DNA of 12,006 bases, taken from Burkholderiaceae bacterium (GTDB taxonomy: Bacteria > Pseudomonadota > Gammaproteobacteria > Burkholderiales > Burkholderiaceae). Below the pieces are notes generated by a model. The model worked only from the letters and a program-made list of their open reading frames with translations, was not told the origin of the DNA and did no database searches. Numbering within the stretch: the first letter of the stretch is position 1; the number at the start of each line of letters is the position of its first letter. Location of the stretch: positions 1-12,006 of the forward strand of contig CANBYN010000030.1 of NCBI GenBank assembly GCA_947373615.1, given 5' to 3'. Positions 1 to 6,555 of this stretch are shown here, piece by piece. The position numbers and the translations under genes are program-made.

Positions 1-473
1 AATGTAATATGGATGAAGTCGAGGCTAGCATTAATGCCCATGAGGCACCACTTCAAAAGACTGCTGGCGATATTGAATTTATACGTGAGACTCTCGCAGA
101 ATGCATGTGGGACGATGTCGGTATTTCTAGAACCAAAGAAAGTTTGATACGGGCTAGATCAAGGCTAAATGAGCTTGGGAATCAGTTGGCTCAGATGGGG
201 GTTGGTAATTTAGAGCGAGCCTATAGCGTTACCTGGCAAGATTGGATGAATCTACAAAATTTAATTTTGGTTAGTAAGGCGGTTACCGAGGCTGCTATCT
301 CACGAGAAAATTCTAGGGGCGCGCATTATCGGGACGACTTTCCAGAACCGGGTTCTTTAGAGGGCTCATACTTTACTGCCGTTAATCTTAGCGAGCGAGG
401 CTTGCAGATGGAAAATAGACCTGTGCAATTTACTCTGGTAAAACCGGGCGAAACTATTTTGCTTGAAAGCTAA
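1..473 (+). CDS. FAD-dependent oxidoreductase, C-terminal part (SdhA/FrdA type), cut by window edge
   Basis: This is the C-terminal end of a flavoprotein of the succinate dehydrogenase/fumarate reductase/aspartate oxidase superfamily. The reading frame is open to the left edge (in-frame codons from base 3), so the ATG at 9 is probably internal and the FAD-binding and catalytic domains lie outside the window. What is visible is the helical C-terminal domain: a WDDVGI segment (about residues 34-39 counted from that ATG), followed by a helical stretch and then the block SRENSRGAHYRDDFPE (98-113). That Arg-Glu-x-Ser-Arg-Gly-x-His pattern is characteristic of the family. The tail ENRPVQFTLVKP is ordinary for such proteins. 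The stop lies 11 bases before the TauE/SafE gene, so the two are probably cotranscribed. The substrate cannot be told from this end; an AprA-like sulfur enzyme is possible but the motifs look more like SdhA/FrdA. Confidence 0.72.
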   Translation, partial: CNMDEVEASINAHEAPLQKTAGDIEFIRETLAECMWDDVGISRTKESLIRARSRLNELGNQLAQMGVGNLERAYSVTWQDWMNLQNLILVSKAVTEAAISRENSRGAHYRDDFPEPGSLEGSYFTAVNLSERGLQMENRPVQFTLVKPGETILLES

Positions 474-484
474 TCATTTTTGAT

Positions 485-1228
485 TTGATTGAACCTGGCC
501 AATTTATTTTGGCCTCGTTAATTATTTTTGGTGCCTATTTTATTTTTGGCATATCTGGTTTTGGCTCTTCCATTGTTTCTGTTCCTTTATTGGTTCAGAT
601 GTATCCACTAAAGATAGTGGTTCCTATGATGGTCCTTATCGATATTTGTGCATCTTTATATGTGGGTAAAAAGTCCCTTGGCGAGGCTAACTTTAAAGAA
701 TTAAAGTGGCTTTTTCCATTTAGCTTGATTGGTATGATACTGGGCATAGTCTTACTCATTAAAGCACCAAGCGAGCCCTTATTGCTCACTCTCGGCTGCT
801 TTGCGGCGGCTAACGGGATTCGGGTCTTATGGCAAAGAAATGTGGAGGCGCTCGAGCCGATTAATAAATGGTGGGCAGCCCCCTTTGGTTTTTTTGGGGG
901 CACATTTACTGCACTATTTGCTACCGGTGGCCCTATTTATGCTTCGTATCTTGGCTTTCGCATCAATGATCCAAAAACATTGCGCGCCACCATGGCGTTC
1001 GCCATTTTTATTCTAACCTTTTTACGTCTGACTTTGATGCTCGTAACTGGTCTAATTTTGAGTTGGGCAGTGATAGGTATGGCAATTTTCCTTCTGCCAG
1101 CAACATTTCTAGGGATCTGGTTTGGAACCCATGTGCATACTAAGTTAAGCAATGTAGCAATGCGTGTAGCTTATGGTTCTATTTTGCTATTTTCAGGAAC
1201 TGCACTATTGTTGCGCTACTTTTCCTAG
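485..1228 (+). CDS. TauE/SafE-family membrane exporter, candidate sulfite exporter
   Basis: This is a 247-residue integral membrane protein of the TauE/SafE family (inner membrane, typically about eight helices in two repeats). The first repeat carries GISGFGSSIVSVPLL (residues 22-36) and the second the related FATGGPIYASYLGF (145-158), the glycine/proline signatures of the family. Hydrophobic segments cover most of the chain. The start is a TTG at 485: the frame is closed by a TGA at 464 and the next in-frame ATG, at residue 39, would remove the first helix. No strong ribosome site is visible, but the upstream stop is 11 bases away, so translational coupling is likely. Members of this family export sulfite or other organosulfur anions. 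Because the window encodes sulfite-releasing SuyAB and Xsc, sulfite is the natural candidate substrate (the role called SuyZ in other sulfolactate degraders). That assignment comes from context; the family itself is clear. Confidence 0.85.
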   Translation: MIEPGQFILASLIIFGAYFIFGISGFGSSIVSVPLLVQMYPLKIVVPMMVLIDICASLYVGKKSLGEANFKELKWLFPFSLIGMILGIVLLIKAPSEPLLLTLGCFAAANGIRVLWQRNVEALEPINKWWAAPFGFFGGTFTALFATGGPIYASYLGFRINDPKTLRATMAFAIFILTFLRLTLMLVTGLILSWAVIGMAIFLLPATFLGIWFGTHVHTKLSNVAMRVAYGSILLFSGTALLLRYFS

Positions 1229-1284
1229 AGAACCTTGCCAGGACTCATGATATTTTTTGGATTAAGCTATTTTCCTTTTCCTGC

Positions 1285-2922
1285 TTAAAGACGCTTGATG
1301 TTGGGTGCCGCCAATCCATCAATCATGATATTAATGCATGATGGTAATTTGCTGTCTATGGCTCGCTTGGCGGCAGGGAGAACTTCCCTTGAGTCGTCCA
1401 CATACTCTCCATATCCACCAAATGCCTCGCAAACTTTTTCATAACGCGAAGGAAGAAGCTCGCAACCAAGTGTTCTATCCTGGCCATAGTCGCGTACTTG
1501 AATTTGATACTCTGCATTCCACCTGGCATCATTGCCAACAATTAATGTAAACGGCAATCTATAGCGTATAGCGGTATCTATTTCAGCGCTATGAAAGCCA
1601 AAAGTCCCATCGCCCATGACTGCAATGATGGGTACATTGGGCTTTGCAATGCTTGCAGCAGCTGCAAATGGCAGGCCAGCACCAATGGATCCCGCCACCC
1701 CATTAATCACCCTGTTTGGGGCATGCAAGCAAGCCTGAGCCCATTGACCAATCTCACCTCCATCGCTAATGAGGACAGAGTCAGGGTGGCTATCTAAAAT
1801 TTCTTGGAGCGGTGCAAGGGCTAAAACAGGGTGTAACTTGCCTTTGTTGGCAGGAATATTTGCCCAAGCTACGGGCTTAAAGTGAATGGCATCAGAAACT
1901 TCTTTTTGCCAATCCGATTGTGCACTATTTATACCTAGGTTAAGACTGAGAATTTGGTCGATTGCACTTGGAACATCTGATAATGCGGATTCCACTAAGC
2001 GTTGCCCTAATGCATTCTTTGCTCGTTTTATTTCTTCTGCATCTGGATCAATTTGTAGAAATAGACATTCTTTGTTAAATCCTGGGCTTTGTGCAAACTT
2101 CAGAGTAAAGTCGACTTTCTTTCCAAGAAGTAATACGTAATCTGCTTGACTTAAAACTTCAGAAAAAGCGCCCAAACTGGGGTCACCGATTCCACGTGGA
2201 CTCTCCATTCCTACTACCGGTATACCAAGTACTTGAACTAATTTAGACAACAAGACTTTGCCTGCTTTAGATTGCATCTGTGGACCAGTCAGAATCAAAG
2301 GTTTGCTAGCTTCTTTGAGTTTTGTAACAATCTTTGAAATATTGGATTCTGGTGCAAGTATTTTCTCGGCATTAAAAGAGGCAGGTACAGGCATAACAGA
2401 ACTTTCTGGCAGGGCGAATTCAAGAACATCTGTAGGCAGGCTAAGATGCACCGGACCCGGCCTTCCTGATTTGGCGATTTGAATCGCTTTAGCTATATCA
2501 AGACCAATAACTTCCGTTTTTTGACAGACCCATGAAGCTTTAGTCAAAGGGGCGGCAATATCAGCTTGCCGCATTTCCTGAAATGCTCCTTTGCCTAGTT
2601 GTCCTAAAGGGGCGTGACCAGATAATAGAACCACTGGAGATTCAGCCATGGCTGCAGTGTAGAGGGCAGAGATAGCATTCGCATGACCAGGCCCTCCAGT
2701 CACTAAAGCTATTCCAACTTCTCCTGTCAATCTTGCCCAAGCATCTGCCATATGAACTGCTGCACCCTCATGCCGAGTATGAATCAGATCTATCGTGGAA
2801 TCAAATATAGCATCGTACACAGGCATGATGTGATTGCCTGATAGGGTAAAAATCTTAGTAATGCCTGCCGTCGCAAGCACTTTCACGAGGACGGATGCTC
2901 CATTTATATTTTTATAATTCAT
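1285..2922 (-). CDS. Thiamine-diphosphate-dependent enzyme, acetolactate synthase-like; substrate unknown
   Basis: The protein has 545 residues and the three-domain layout of acetolactate synthase-like enzymes: N-terminal Pyr domain, central domain and C-terminal PP domain. The catalytic Glu of the Pyr domain is E52 in THTR-HEGAAVHMAD-like context (IHTRHEGAAVHMAD, 47-60), followed by the usual GGPG stretch (76-79). The diphosphate/metal motif begins GDGTFGF at 437 and ends in Asn-Asp at 464-465, where the textbook motif has Asn-Asn; a GND ending also occurs in some acetolactate synthase-like subgroups. The start is the ATG at 2922; its Shine-Dalgarno is poor. It lies downstream of the Bug receptor on the same strand, 207 bases away with a hairpin between them, so it may be transcribed separately. 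It is not Xsc, which is encoded at the other end. Sulfopyruvate decarboxylase would fit the locus, but known ComDE proteins are much shorter, so that function is only a hypothesis. Confidence 0.8.
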   Translation of the reverse strand: MNYKNINGASVLVKVLATAGITKIFTLSGNHIMPVYDAIFDSTIDLIHTRHEGAAVHMADAWARLTGEVGIALVTGGPGHANAISALYTAAMAESPVVLLSGHAPLGQLGKGAFQEMRQADIAAPLTKASWVCQKTEVIGLDIAKAIQIAKSGRPGPVHLSLPTDVLEFALPESSVMPVPASFNAEKILAPESNISKIVTKLKEASKPLILTGPQMQSKAGKVLLSKLVQVLGIPVVGMESPRGIGDPSLGAFSEVLSQADYVLLLGKKVDFTLKFAQSPGFNKECLFLQIDPDAEEIKRAKNALGQRLVESALSDVPSAIDQILSLNLGINSAQSDWQKEVSDAIHFKPVAWANIPANKGKLHPVLALAPLQEILDSHPDSVLISDGGEIGQWAQACLHAPNRVINGVAGSIGAGLPFAAAASIAKPNVPIIAVMGDGTFGFHSAEIDTAIRYRLPFTLIVGNDARWNAEYQIQVRDYGQDRTLGCELLPSRYEKVCEAFGGYGEYVDDSREVLPAAKRAIDSKLPSCINIMIDGLAAPNIKRL

Positions 2923-3093
2923 TTTTTTAGTTTATATACTTCCGATTGACTACTCAGTTTTGAATAGGCGACATATTGAGAGACCGCAATTTTTCACTAA
3001 CCATGGAGGAAAGTATTTGTGGGTGCGGATTTAAATAATGAGGAGTCTATATGCTTCATTCAAGATCCTAGGAAATGTTAGATAAAGCTTCAA

Positions 3094-3124
3094 ATTTAAA
3101 GACACCCAATAGGTATCTTTAAAT
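3094..3124 (-). terminator. Terminator-like hairpin after the Bug receptor gene
   Basis: An inverted repeat with 13-base arms (ATTTAAAGACACC at 3094-3106 and GGTATCTTTAAAT at 3112-3124) encloses a 5-base loop. On minus-strand RNA the single mismatch becomes a G-U wobble, so all 13 pairs can form. It starts 5 bases beyond the receptor stop codon at 3130. The 3' arm ends in CUUUAAAUUU, which is U-rich but not a clean U-tract, so termination may be partial. It could work in either direction because the lower stem is A/T rich on both sides. Confidence 0.55.
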
Positions 3125-3129
3125 AATGT

Positions 3130-4119
3130 TTACTGAGCAACAATATTGCGAGCCTTAATCACCTTTTCCCAGACAGCAGACTCATTTTTAATTTGAGCAT
3201 CTAGTTCTTTGGGGGTATTCGCAATTGCAGTGAGACCATTAATTTCTAGGCTCTTGCGCATTGCCTCAGATTCCAAAGCCTTTTGTGTCGCTATATAAAT
3301 TTTATCGACGATAGCTTTTGGAGTTCCTGCGGGTGCAGCTAACGCATACCAGCCAACATTGACGAATCCGGGGATGGCTGCCTCTGAAACAGTGGGAACA
3401 TCTGGTAATTGCGCAACTCTTTTACTGCTAGTAATGGCTAGGGCTTTGATCTTCCCCGCCTTTGCAAAGCCTGCTGCCGCAGGAAGGTTGCCAACCATAA
3501 AGTCGATTTGTCCTGAGACTAAGTCATTAATTGCGGGGGCTTCACCTTTATATGGGACATGAGTAGCACCGATTCCAGCTGCATAAGTAAAATTTTCTCC
3601 TGCCATATGCACTTGGCTACCAATTCCAGCTGAGCCAAAGGTTAGTTCCTTAGTTTTTGCTAAAGCGATTAGCTCTTTTAAGTTATTGACTGGAAGATTT
3701 GGGCTAACTGATACCAGCATAGGACCACCAGCGACAGCAGTAATATACGTTAAGTCGGTAGCATAATTTAATGGAAGCTTTTTATATAGATATGGGTTAA
3801 CTGTCATCATGCTTCCTGATGCGAGCAGAAGGGTATATCCATTAGGCGGCGAATTGGCTACGACTTCAGCGCCAATATTGCCTCCAGCACCACCTCTATT
3901 TTCAACGATGACATTTTGACCCAGAATGGTGGTCATTTGTTGCGCAAAAATTCTTCCGAGAATATCGGTAGTGCCGCCAGCGGCAAAGGGAATAATCAAT
4001 TTAACGGGTTTATCTGGCCAGCTCTGAGCATGTGTGATTGAAGGGGAGGCAATACATGCTAGCGCGCCCAAGCTTATGAATGCATGTTTTAAAGCGGTAA
4101 TAAATTCTTTCCTAAACAT
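3130..4119 (-). CDS. slcH: Bug/TctC-family periplasmic solute-binding receptor, candidate sulfolactate receptor
   Basis: This is a 329-residue periplasmic receptor of the Bug (TctC) family, the binding component of tripartite tricarboxylate transporters. A signal peptide is plain: a basic start (MFRKEF), a hydrophobic core and an AxA-like site, THA before QSWPDKP, giving cleavage after about residue 31. The mature start SWPDKPVKLIIPFAAGG, then ENRGGAGGNIGAE and the later GATHVPYKGEAPA block, are the family's usual ligand-cradling segments. The ATG at 4119 has a strong GGAGGAG ribosome site 4 bases upstream (4124-4130). The gene is divergent from slcC and shares its 142-base control region. 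In Chromohalobacter salexigens the homologous receptor, SlcH, serves sulfolactate uptake, which supports the tentative symbol. Burkholderiales carry many Bug paralogues of different specificity, and no TctA/TctB permease genes are in the window, so the ligand is inferred from position only. Confidence 0.88.
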   Translation of the reverse strand: MFRKEFITALKHAFISLGALACIASPSITHAQSWPDKPVKLIIPFAAGGTTDILGRIFAQQMTTILGQNVIVENRGGAGGNIGAEVVANSPPNGYTLLLASGSMMTVNPYLYKKLPLNYATDLTYITAVAGGPMLVSVSPNLPVNNLKELIALAKTKELTFGSAGIGSQVHMAGENFTYAAGIGATHVPYKGEAPAINDLVSGQIDFMVGNLPAAAGFAKAGKIKALAITSSKRVAQLPDVPTVSEAAIPGFVNVGWYALAAPAGTPKAIVDKIYIATQKALESEAMRKSLEINGLTAIANTPKELDAQIKNESAVWEKVIKARNIVAQ

Positions 4120-4146
4120 CTTGCTCCTCCAGGTTTATTAGTGTTT

Positions 4147-4175
4147 TTTATCTTAGCTCTTATTTCATTAAACAA
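4147..4175 (-). promoter_or_regulatory. Possible sigma-70 promoter of the Bug receptor gene
   Basis: Read on the minus strand, TTGTTT (4175-4170) and GATAAA (4152-4147) are separated by 17 bases. The predicted start near 4140 would leave a leader of about 20 bases containing the GGAGGAG ribosome site. The boxes match consensus only at 3 and 4 of 6 positions, so this is a weak call supported mainly by spacing and position. Confidence 0.35.
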
Positions 4176-4226
4176 GCTCTATTTATAAGTAATAAGCTTA
4201 TCTCTTTCTTAAAAACGGCGTGTCCC

Positions 4227-4255
4227 TTGCAAGTGATTTAAATCATCTATATGAT
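4227..4255 (+). promoter_or_regulatory. Sigma-70 promoter of the slcC operon
   Basis: TTGCAA (4227-4232) and TATGAT (4250-4255) are separated by exactly 17 bases and match the sigma-70 consensus at 4 and 5 of 6 positions. Transcription would start about 7 bases after the -10 box, at 4261-4263, which is the ATG of slcC at 4262. The -10 box lies inside the 17-bp palindrome at 4245-4261, so a protein bound there would block RNA polymerase. No other convincing promoter was seen before comC, suyA, suyB or suyR, so this one probably serves the whole operon. Confidence 0.6.
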
Positions 4256-4261
4256 ATAGAT
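4245..4261. promoter_or_regulatory. Perfect 17-bp palindrome, candidate operator of the sulfolactate operon
   Basis: ATCTATATGATATAGAT has perfectly complementary 8-base arms around a central G. It covers the -10 box (4250-4255) and ends on the base before the slcC ATG. Placement over the -10 and start site is typical of a repressor operator. The GntR/HutC-type regulator at the end of the operon is the obvious candidate binder, since that family binds short palindromes as dimers. The AT-rich content means some chance palindromy is expected, but 8 of 8 matching arm positions at this exact location argue for function. Confidence 0.55.
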
Positions 4262-5191
4262 ATGTCCACTATTTTGATCTCTGAGTTCATCACTAGTCAA
4301 GCCCTAGAAACCCTGCGTTCTATACATCATGTTGAGTATGAGCCGGAGTTGTACAGGGATCGTGCGGCTTTAATTGCTGCAATGCAAAATATTAATGCAC
4401 TCATTGTTCGTAACTTGACTCAAGTAAATGAAGAAGTATTGAAAGCTTCTCCGAATTTGAAGGTCGTTGGGCGCTTAGGGGTTGGGCTTGAAAATATTGA
4501 GTTACCCGCTTGTGCAAAACGCAATATCAAAGTCATTCCCGCAACAGGTGCTAATGCTGAGTCGGTAGCTGAATATGTTGTCGGAGCAGCTGTTGCATTA
4601 ACACGCGGATTTATTCCGGCTACGATAGCAACACGTCAAGGGGGGTGGCCTCGCCCACGTTTTTCTAGTTACCATGAATTTTTAGGTCAGACATTAGGCA
4701 TAGTAGGCTTTGGAAGTATTGGAAGAGTAGTTGCTAAAAAAGCGCAAGCATTTGGCTTGCACTGCATTGCTTATGATCCAATGCTATCTGGTGCTTCTGT
4801 AGTTCTTAACGAGTTTTCAGTCCCCTTGCTCACCCTAAGTGATTTGCTTTCTAGAAGCGATGCAGTTTCTTTGCACCTTCCTTATTTACCAGAGACCAAA
4901 AATTTGTTTAATGCCTTAATACTTGATCAGATGAAAGAAGGCGCTTGTCTGATTAACACTGCGCGAGGTGGGATAGTAGATGAGCTGGCCTTAGCAGAGC
5001 GATTGCGCTCAGGGCGGATTGGTGGCGCTGCAATCGATGTCTTTTCTACAGAGCCCGCCAAAGATTTAAATCATTTTGCGGGAATTGAGAACCTCATTCT
5101 GACCCCACATATTGCTGGTGTCACGCATGAGAGTAATGAGCGTGTTAGTCAAATGATTGCAGATGAAATAAATCGGTATTTAGGGGTTTGA
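4262..5191 (+). CDS. slcC: (S)-sulfolactate dehydrogenase (D-2-hydroxyacid dehydrogenase family)
   Basis: This cytoplasmic NAD-dependent dehydrogenase of the D-isomer-specific 2-hydroxyacid family (EC 1.1.1.310 if the assignment holds) interconverts (S)-sulfolactate and 3-sulfopyruvate. Of 309 residues, the catalytic lobe comes first. The Rossmann domain then has GFGSIG at 149-154 with an acidic residue at the end of the next strand (Asp172), which favours NAD over NADP. The family's catalytic residues are present: Arg235 in INTARGG, Glu264 in STEP and His283 in TPHIAG. I chose the ATG at 4262 over the in-frame GTG at 4220 because the protein then begins MSTILISEF, a normal first beta-strand. 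The GTG would also put the promoter and palindrome inside the coding region. No Shine-Dalgarno precedes 4262, consistent with a leaderless mRNA. It is the first gene of the operon, with comC one base after its stop. Without the neighbours it could be read as a phosphoglycerate-dehydrogenase-like protein; the cluster makes SlcC likely. Confidence 0.87.
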   Translation: MSTILISEFITSQALETLRSIHHVEYEPELYRDRAALIAAMQNINALIVRNLTQVNEEVLKASPNLKVVGRLGVGLENIELPACAKRNIKVIPATGANAESVAEYVVGAAVALTRGFIPATIATRQGGWPRPRFSSYHEFLGQTLGIVGFGSIGRVVAKKAQAFGLHCIAYDPMLSGASVVLNEFSVPLLTLSDLLSRSDAVSLHLPYLPETKNLFNALILDQMKEGACLINTARGGIVDELALAERLRSGRIGGAAIDVFSTEPAKDLNHFAGIENLILTPHIAGVTHESNERVSQMIADEINRYLGV

Positions 5192-5192
5192 A

Positions 5193-6203
5193 ATGAACTT
5201 ATCCTATGAAGAGATGCTTCAGTTAGCGACGGATGGCTTGAAGGCTGCGGGTATTGGTGATAAGGCAGCTTTTGAGACGGCGCAATTTTTAGCACTTGCT
5301 GAAATGGATGGTTTAGCCTCACATGGCTTGGCCCGAGTTGCGCAATATGCAGGGCATGCAAAAAATGGTCGAGTAGAGTTAGCCCCTAAAATTAAAGTTC
5401 GCCCCTTTAAGGCCTCTGCAGCTTTAGTTGATGCTTCTGATGGCTTGGCTTTTCCTGCTCTTCGTTTTGCAACGGATTTATCAGTTAACCTCGCCTCAAA
5501 AAGCGGGGTGGGTCTTGTAGCAGTCACAAATAGTCATCACTTTGGAGTTGCTGGGCATTTTGCCGAGGCTGCTGCACGAGCAGGCTATATCTCTTTATTG
5601 TTTGGCAATACTCCAGCTGCGATGCCAATGGTTGGCGGAAGCAAGGCAATGTTCGGCACCAATCCTTTGGCGGCTGCATTTCCAATCATGAATAGTGATC
5701 CCTTAGTAATTGATATGTCCTTATCTGCAGTTGCACGTGGAAAATTATTGGTTGCTGCAAAGAAAGGGGAATCTATTCCCGAAGGTTGGGCATTATCAGC
5801 TAATGGAAAGCCAACCACAGACCCACAAGAGGGGTTAAAAGGCTTGATGGTCCCATTGGGTGGAGATAAGGGTGCATTGCTAGCATTGATTGTTGAATTG
5901 TTAGTGGTGGGCTTATCTGGAAGCAGATTTTCATATGAAGCCGATTCATTTTTTGATGCCAAAGGGAACCGTCCCCGCATTGGCCAGCTCTTGCTCACAA
6001 TTGATCCAGACCTTGCAGGCAGCCAAGTTTTTGCAAATAAAATGCGCGATTTTTTAAAAGCTTTGGTTTCTGATTCAGGTACTCGTCTACCAGGGCAGAG
6101 ACGTTTTAAGCAAAGGGCAGCAGGATTTAAAGAGGGTGTAAATATTTCTGATGTAGTGATAGGGGAAATTCAGACTGGTATTCGTCAGTCATGGAATGGG
6201 TAG
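5193..6203 (+). CDS. comC: (R)-sulfolactate dehydrogenase (malate/L-lactate dehydrogenase type 2 family)
   Basis: This is a 336-residue NAD(P)-dependent oxidoreductase of the Ldh_2 family, whose fold is distinct from classical Rossmann lactate dehydrogenases. Family signatures are present in order: DGLASHGLAR (39-48, with His44), NSHHFG (113-118), FGTNPLAAAFP (154-164), the SLSAVARGK stretch (176-184) and a C-terminal GDKGALLALIVELL helix (224-237). ComC (EC 1.1.1.272) handles the (R) isomer of sulfolactate, opposite to SlcC, and the two together act as a racemase through 3-sulfopyruvate. The ATG at 5193 is one base after the slcC stop and is preceded by a GGGG-containing ribosome site (5183-5186) inside the slcC end, so translation is coupled. 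Related Ldh_2 enzymes use malate, ureidoglycolate or 2,3-diketogulonate; the slcC-suyAB context selects sulfolactate. Confidence 0.88.
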   Translation: MNLSYEEMLQLATDGLKAAGIGDKAAFETAQFLALAEMDGLASHGLARVAQYAGHAKNGRVELAPKIKVRPFKASAALVDASDGLAFPALRFATDLSVNLASKSGVGLVAVTNSHHFGVAGHFAEAAARAGYISLLFGNTPAAMPMVGGSKAMFGTNPLAAAFPIMNSDPLVIDMSLSAVARGKLLVAAKKGESIPEGWALSANGKPTTDPQEGLKGLMVPLGGDKGALLALIVELLVVGLSGSRFSYEADSFFDAKGNRPRIGQLLLTIDPDLAGSQVFANKMRDFLKALVSDSGTRLPGQRRFKQRAAGFKEGVNISDVVIGEIQTGIRQSWNG

Positions 6204-6233
6204 CATTCAAACGAGGTTGATAAGGAGAAAAAA

Positions 6234-6515
6234 ATGATTCATTTTGTCGTGCATGAACCAGGAGACGTCGTAGGCGTTGTCGTGGTAGAGGGTGTGAAAG
6301 CCGGTACTGATTTAATAGGCTGGGTAATGGATGGTGACAGCACTGTCAATATCAAATCTGAAAGTGATATTCCAATTGGACACAAGATTGCATTGCAGGA
6401 TATGAAGGCTGGCGACACCATCATTAAGTACGGTGTTGATATCGGTAAGGTAGTTGCTCCCATCAAAAAGGGTGAGCATACCCATGTTCAAAATGTCAAA
6501 ACTAAGCGTTGGTAA
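6234..6515 (+). CDS. suyA: (2R)-sulfolactate sulfo-lyase small subunit (SAF domain)
   Basis: The small subunit of sulfolactate sulfo-lyase (EC 4.4.1.24), which splits (R)-sulfolactate into pyruvate and sulfite in the cytoplasm. At 93 residues it is a stand-alone SAF domain, equivalent to the N-terminal domain of altronate dehydratase (UxaA); in this enzyme the two parts are separate polypeptides. The order VVHEPGDVVGVVVV (4-17), then the SDIPIGHKIALQDMKAGD stretch (44-61), then IIKYGVDIGKVVAPIKKGEHTHVQNVKT (63-90), is that of the UxaA SAF domain, including the GxHxHxxN-type ending. An AAGGAG ribosome site (6222-6227) sits 6 bases before the ATG, the strongest in the operon. It follows comC by 30 bases and precedes suyB by 40 bases. 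Confidence 0.93.
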   Translation: MIHFVVHEPGDVVGVVVVEGVKAGTDLIGWVMDGDSTVNIKSESDIPIGHKIALQDMKAGDTIIKYGVDIGKVVAPIKKGEHTHVQNVKTKRW

Positions 6516-6555
6516 TCGATACCCGCATTCATTACGATATTAAGAGAGATAGAAA

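Noticed and set aside
1262..1288. Inverted repeat TTAAGC...GCTTAA between the convergent TauE/SafE and thiamine-enzyme genes, considered as a bidirectional terminator
   Set aside because: The arms are only six bases, A/T rich, with a 15-base loop, and one arm overlaps a stop codon. No U-tract follows in a suitable position.
1285..2922. Annotating the thiamine enzyme as biosynthetic acetolactate synthase (ilvB/ilvG)
   Set aside because: No small regulatory subunit or ilv gene is adjacent, and the motif ends Asn-Asp rather than Asn-Asn. The generic family call is safer.
3041..3071. AGGAG followed by ATG at 3051 and a 6-codon open frame on the plus strand, resembling a leader peptide
   Set aside because: The ribosome-site spacing is good, but the nearest plus-strand gene starts more than 1 kb downstream and the flanking genes are on the other strand. 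Chance is the simplest explanation.
4192..4201. ATAAGCTTAT, a 10-bp palindrome in the slcH-slcC control region
   Set aside because: It is short and AT rich, and is not positioned on a convincing promoter element. It is less persuasive than the 17-bp palindrome at 4245-4261.
4220..4261. Upstream GTG start for slcC adding 14 residues
   Set aside because: The extension has no ribosome site, would not match the usual N-terminal strand of the family, and would place the -35, -10 and 17-bp palindrome inside the coding sequence.
5219..5998. Minus-strand open frames of 102 and 137 codons inside comC
   Set aside because: They lie opposite a well-supported dehydrogenase gene, show no recognisable motif, and are explained by the low frequency of stop codons antisense to its codon usage.
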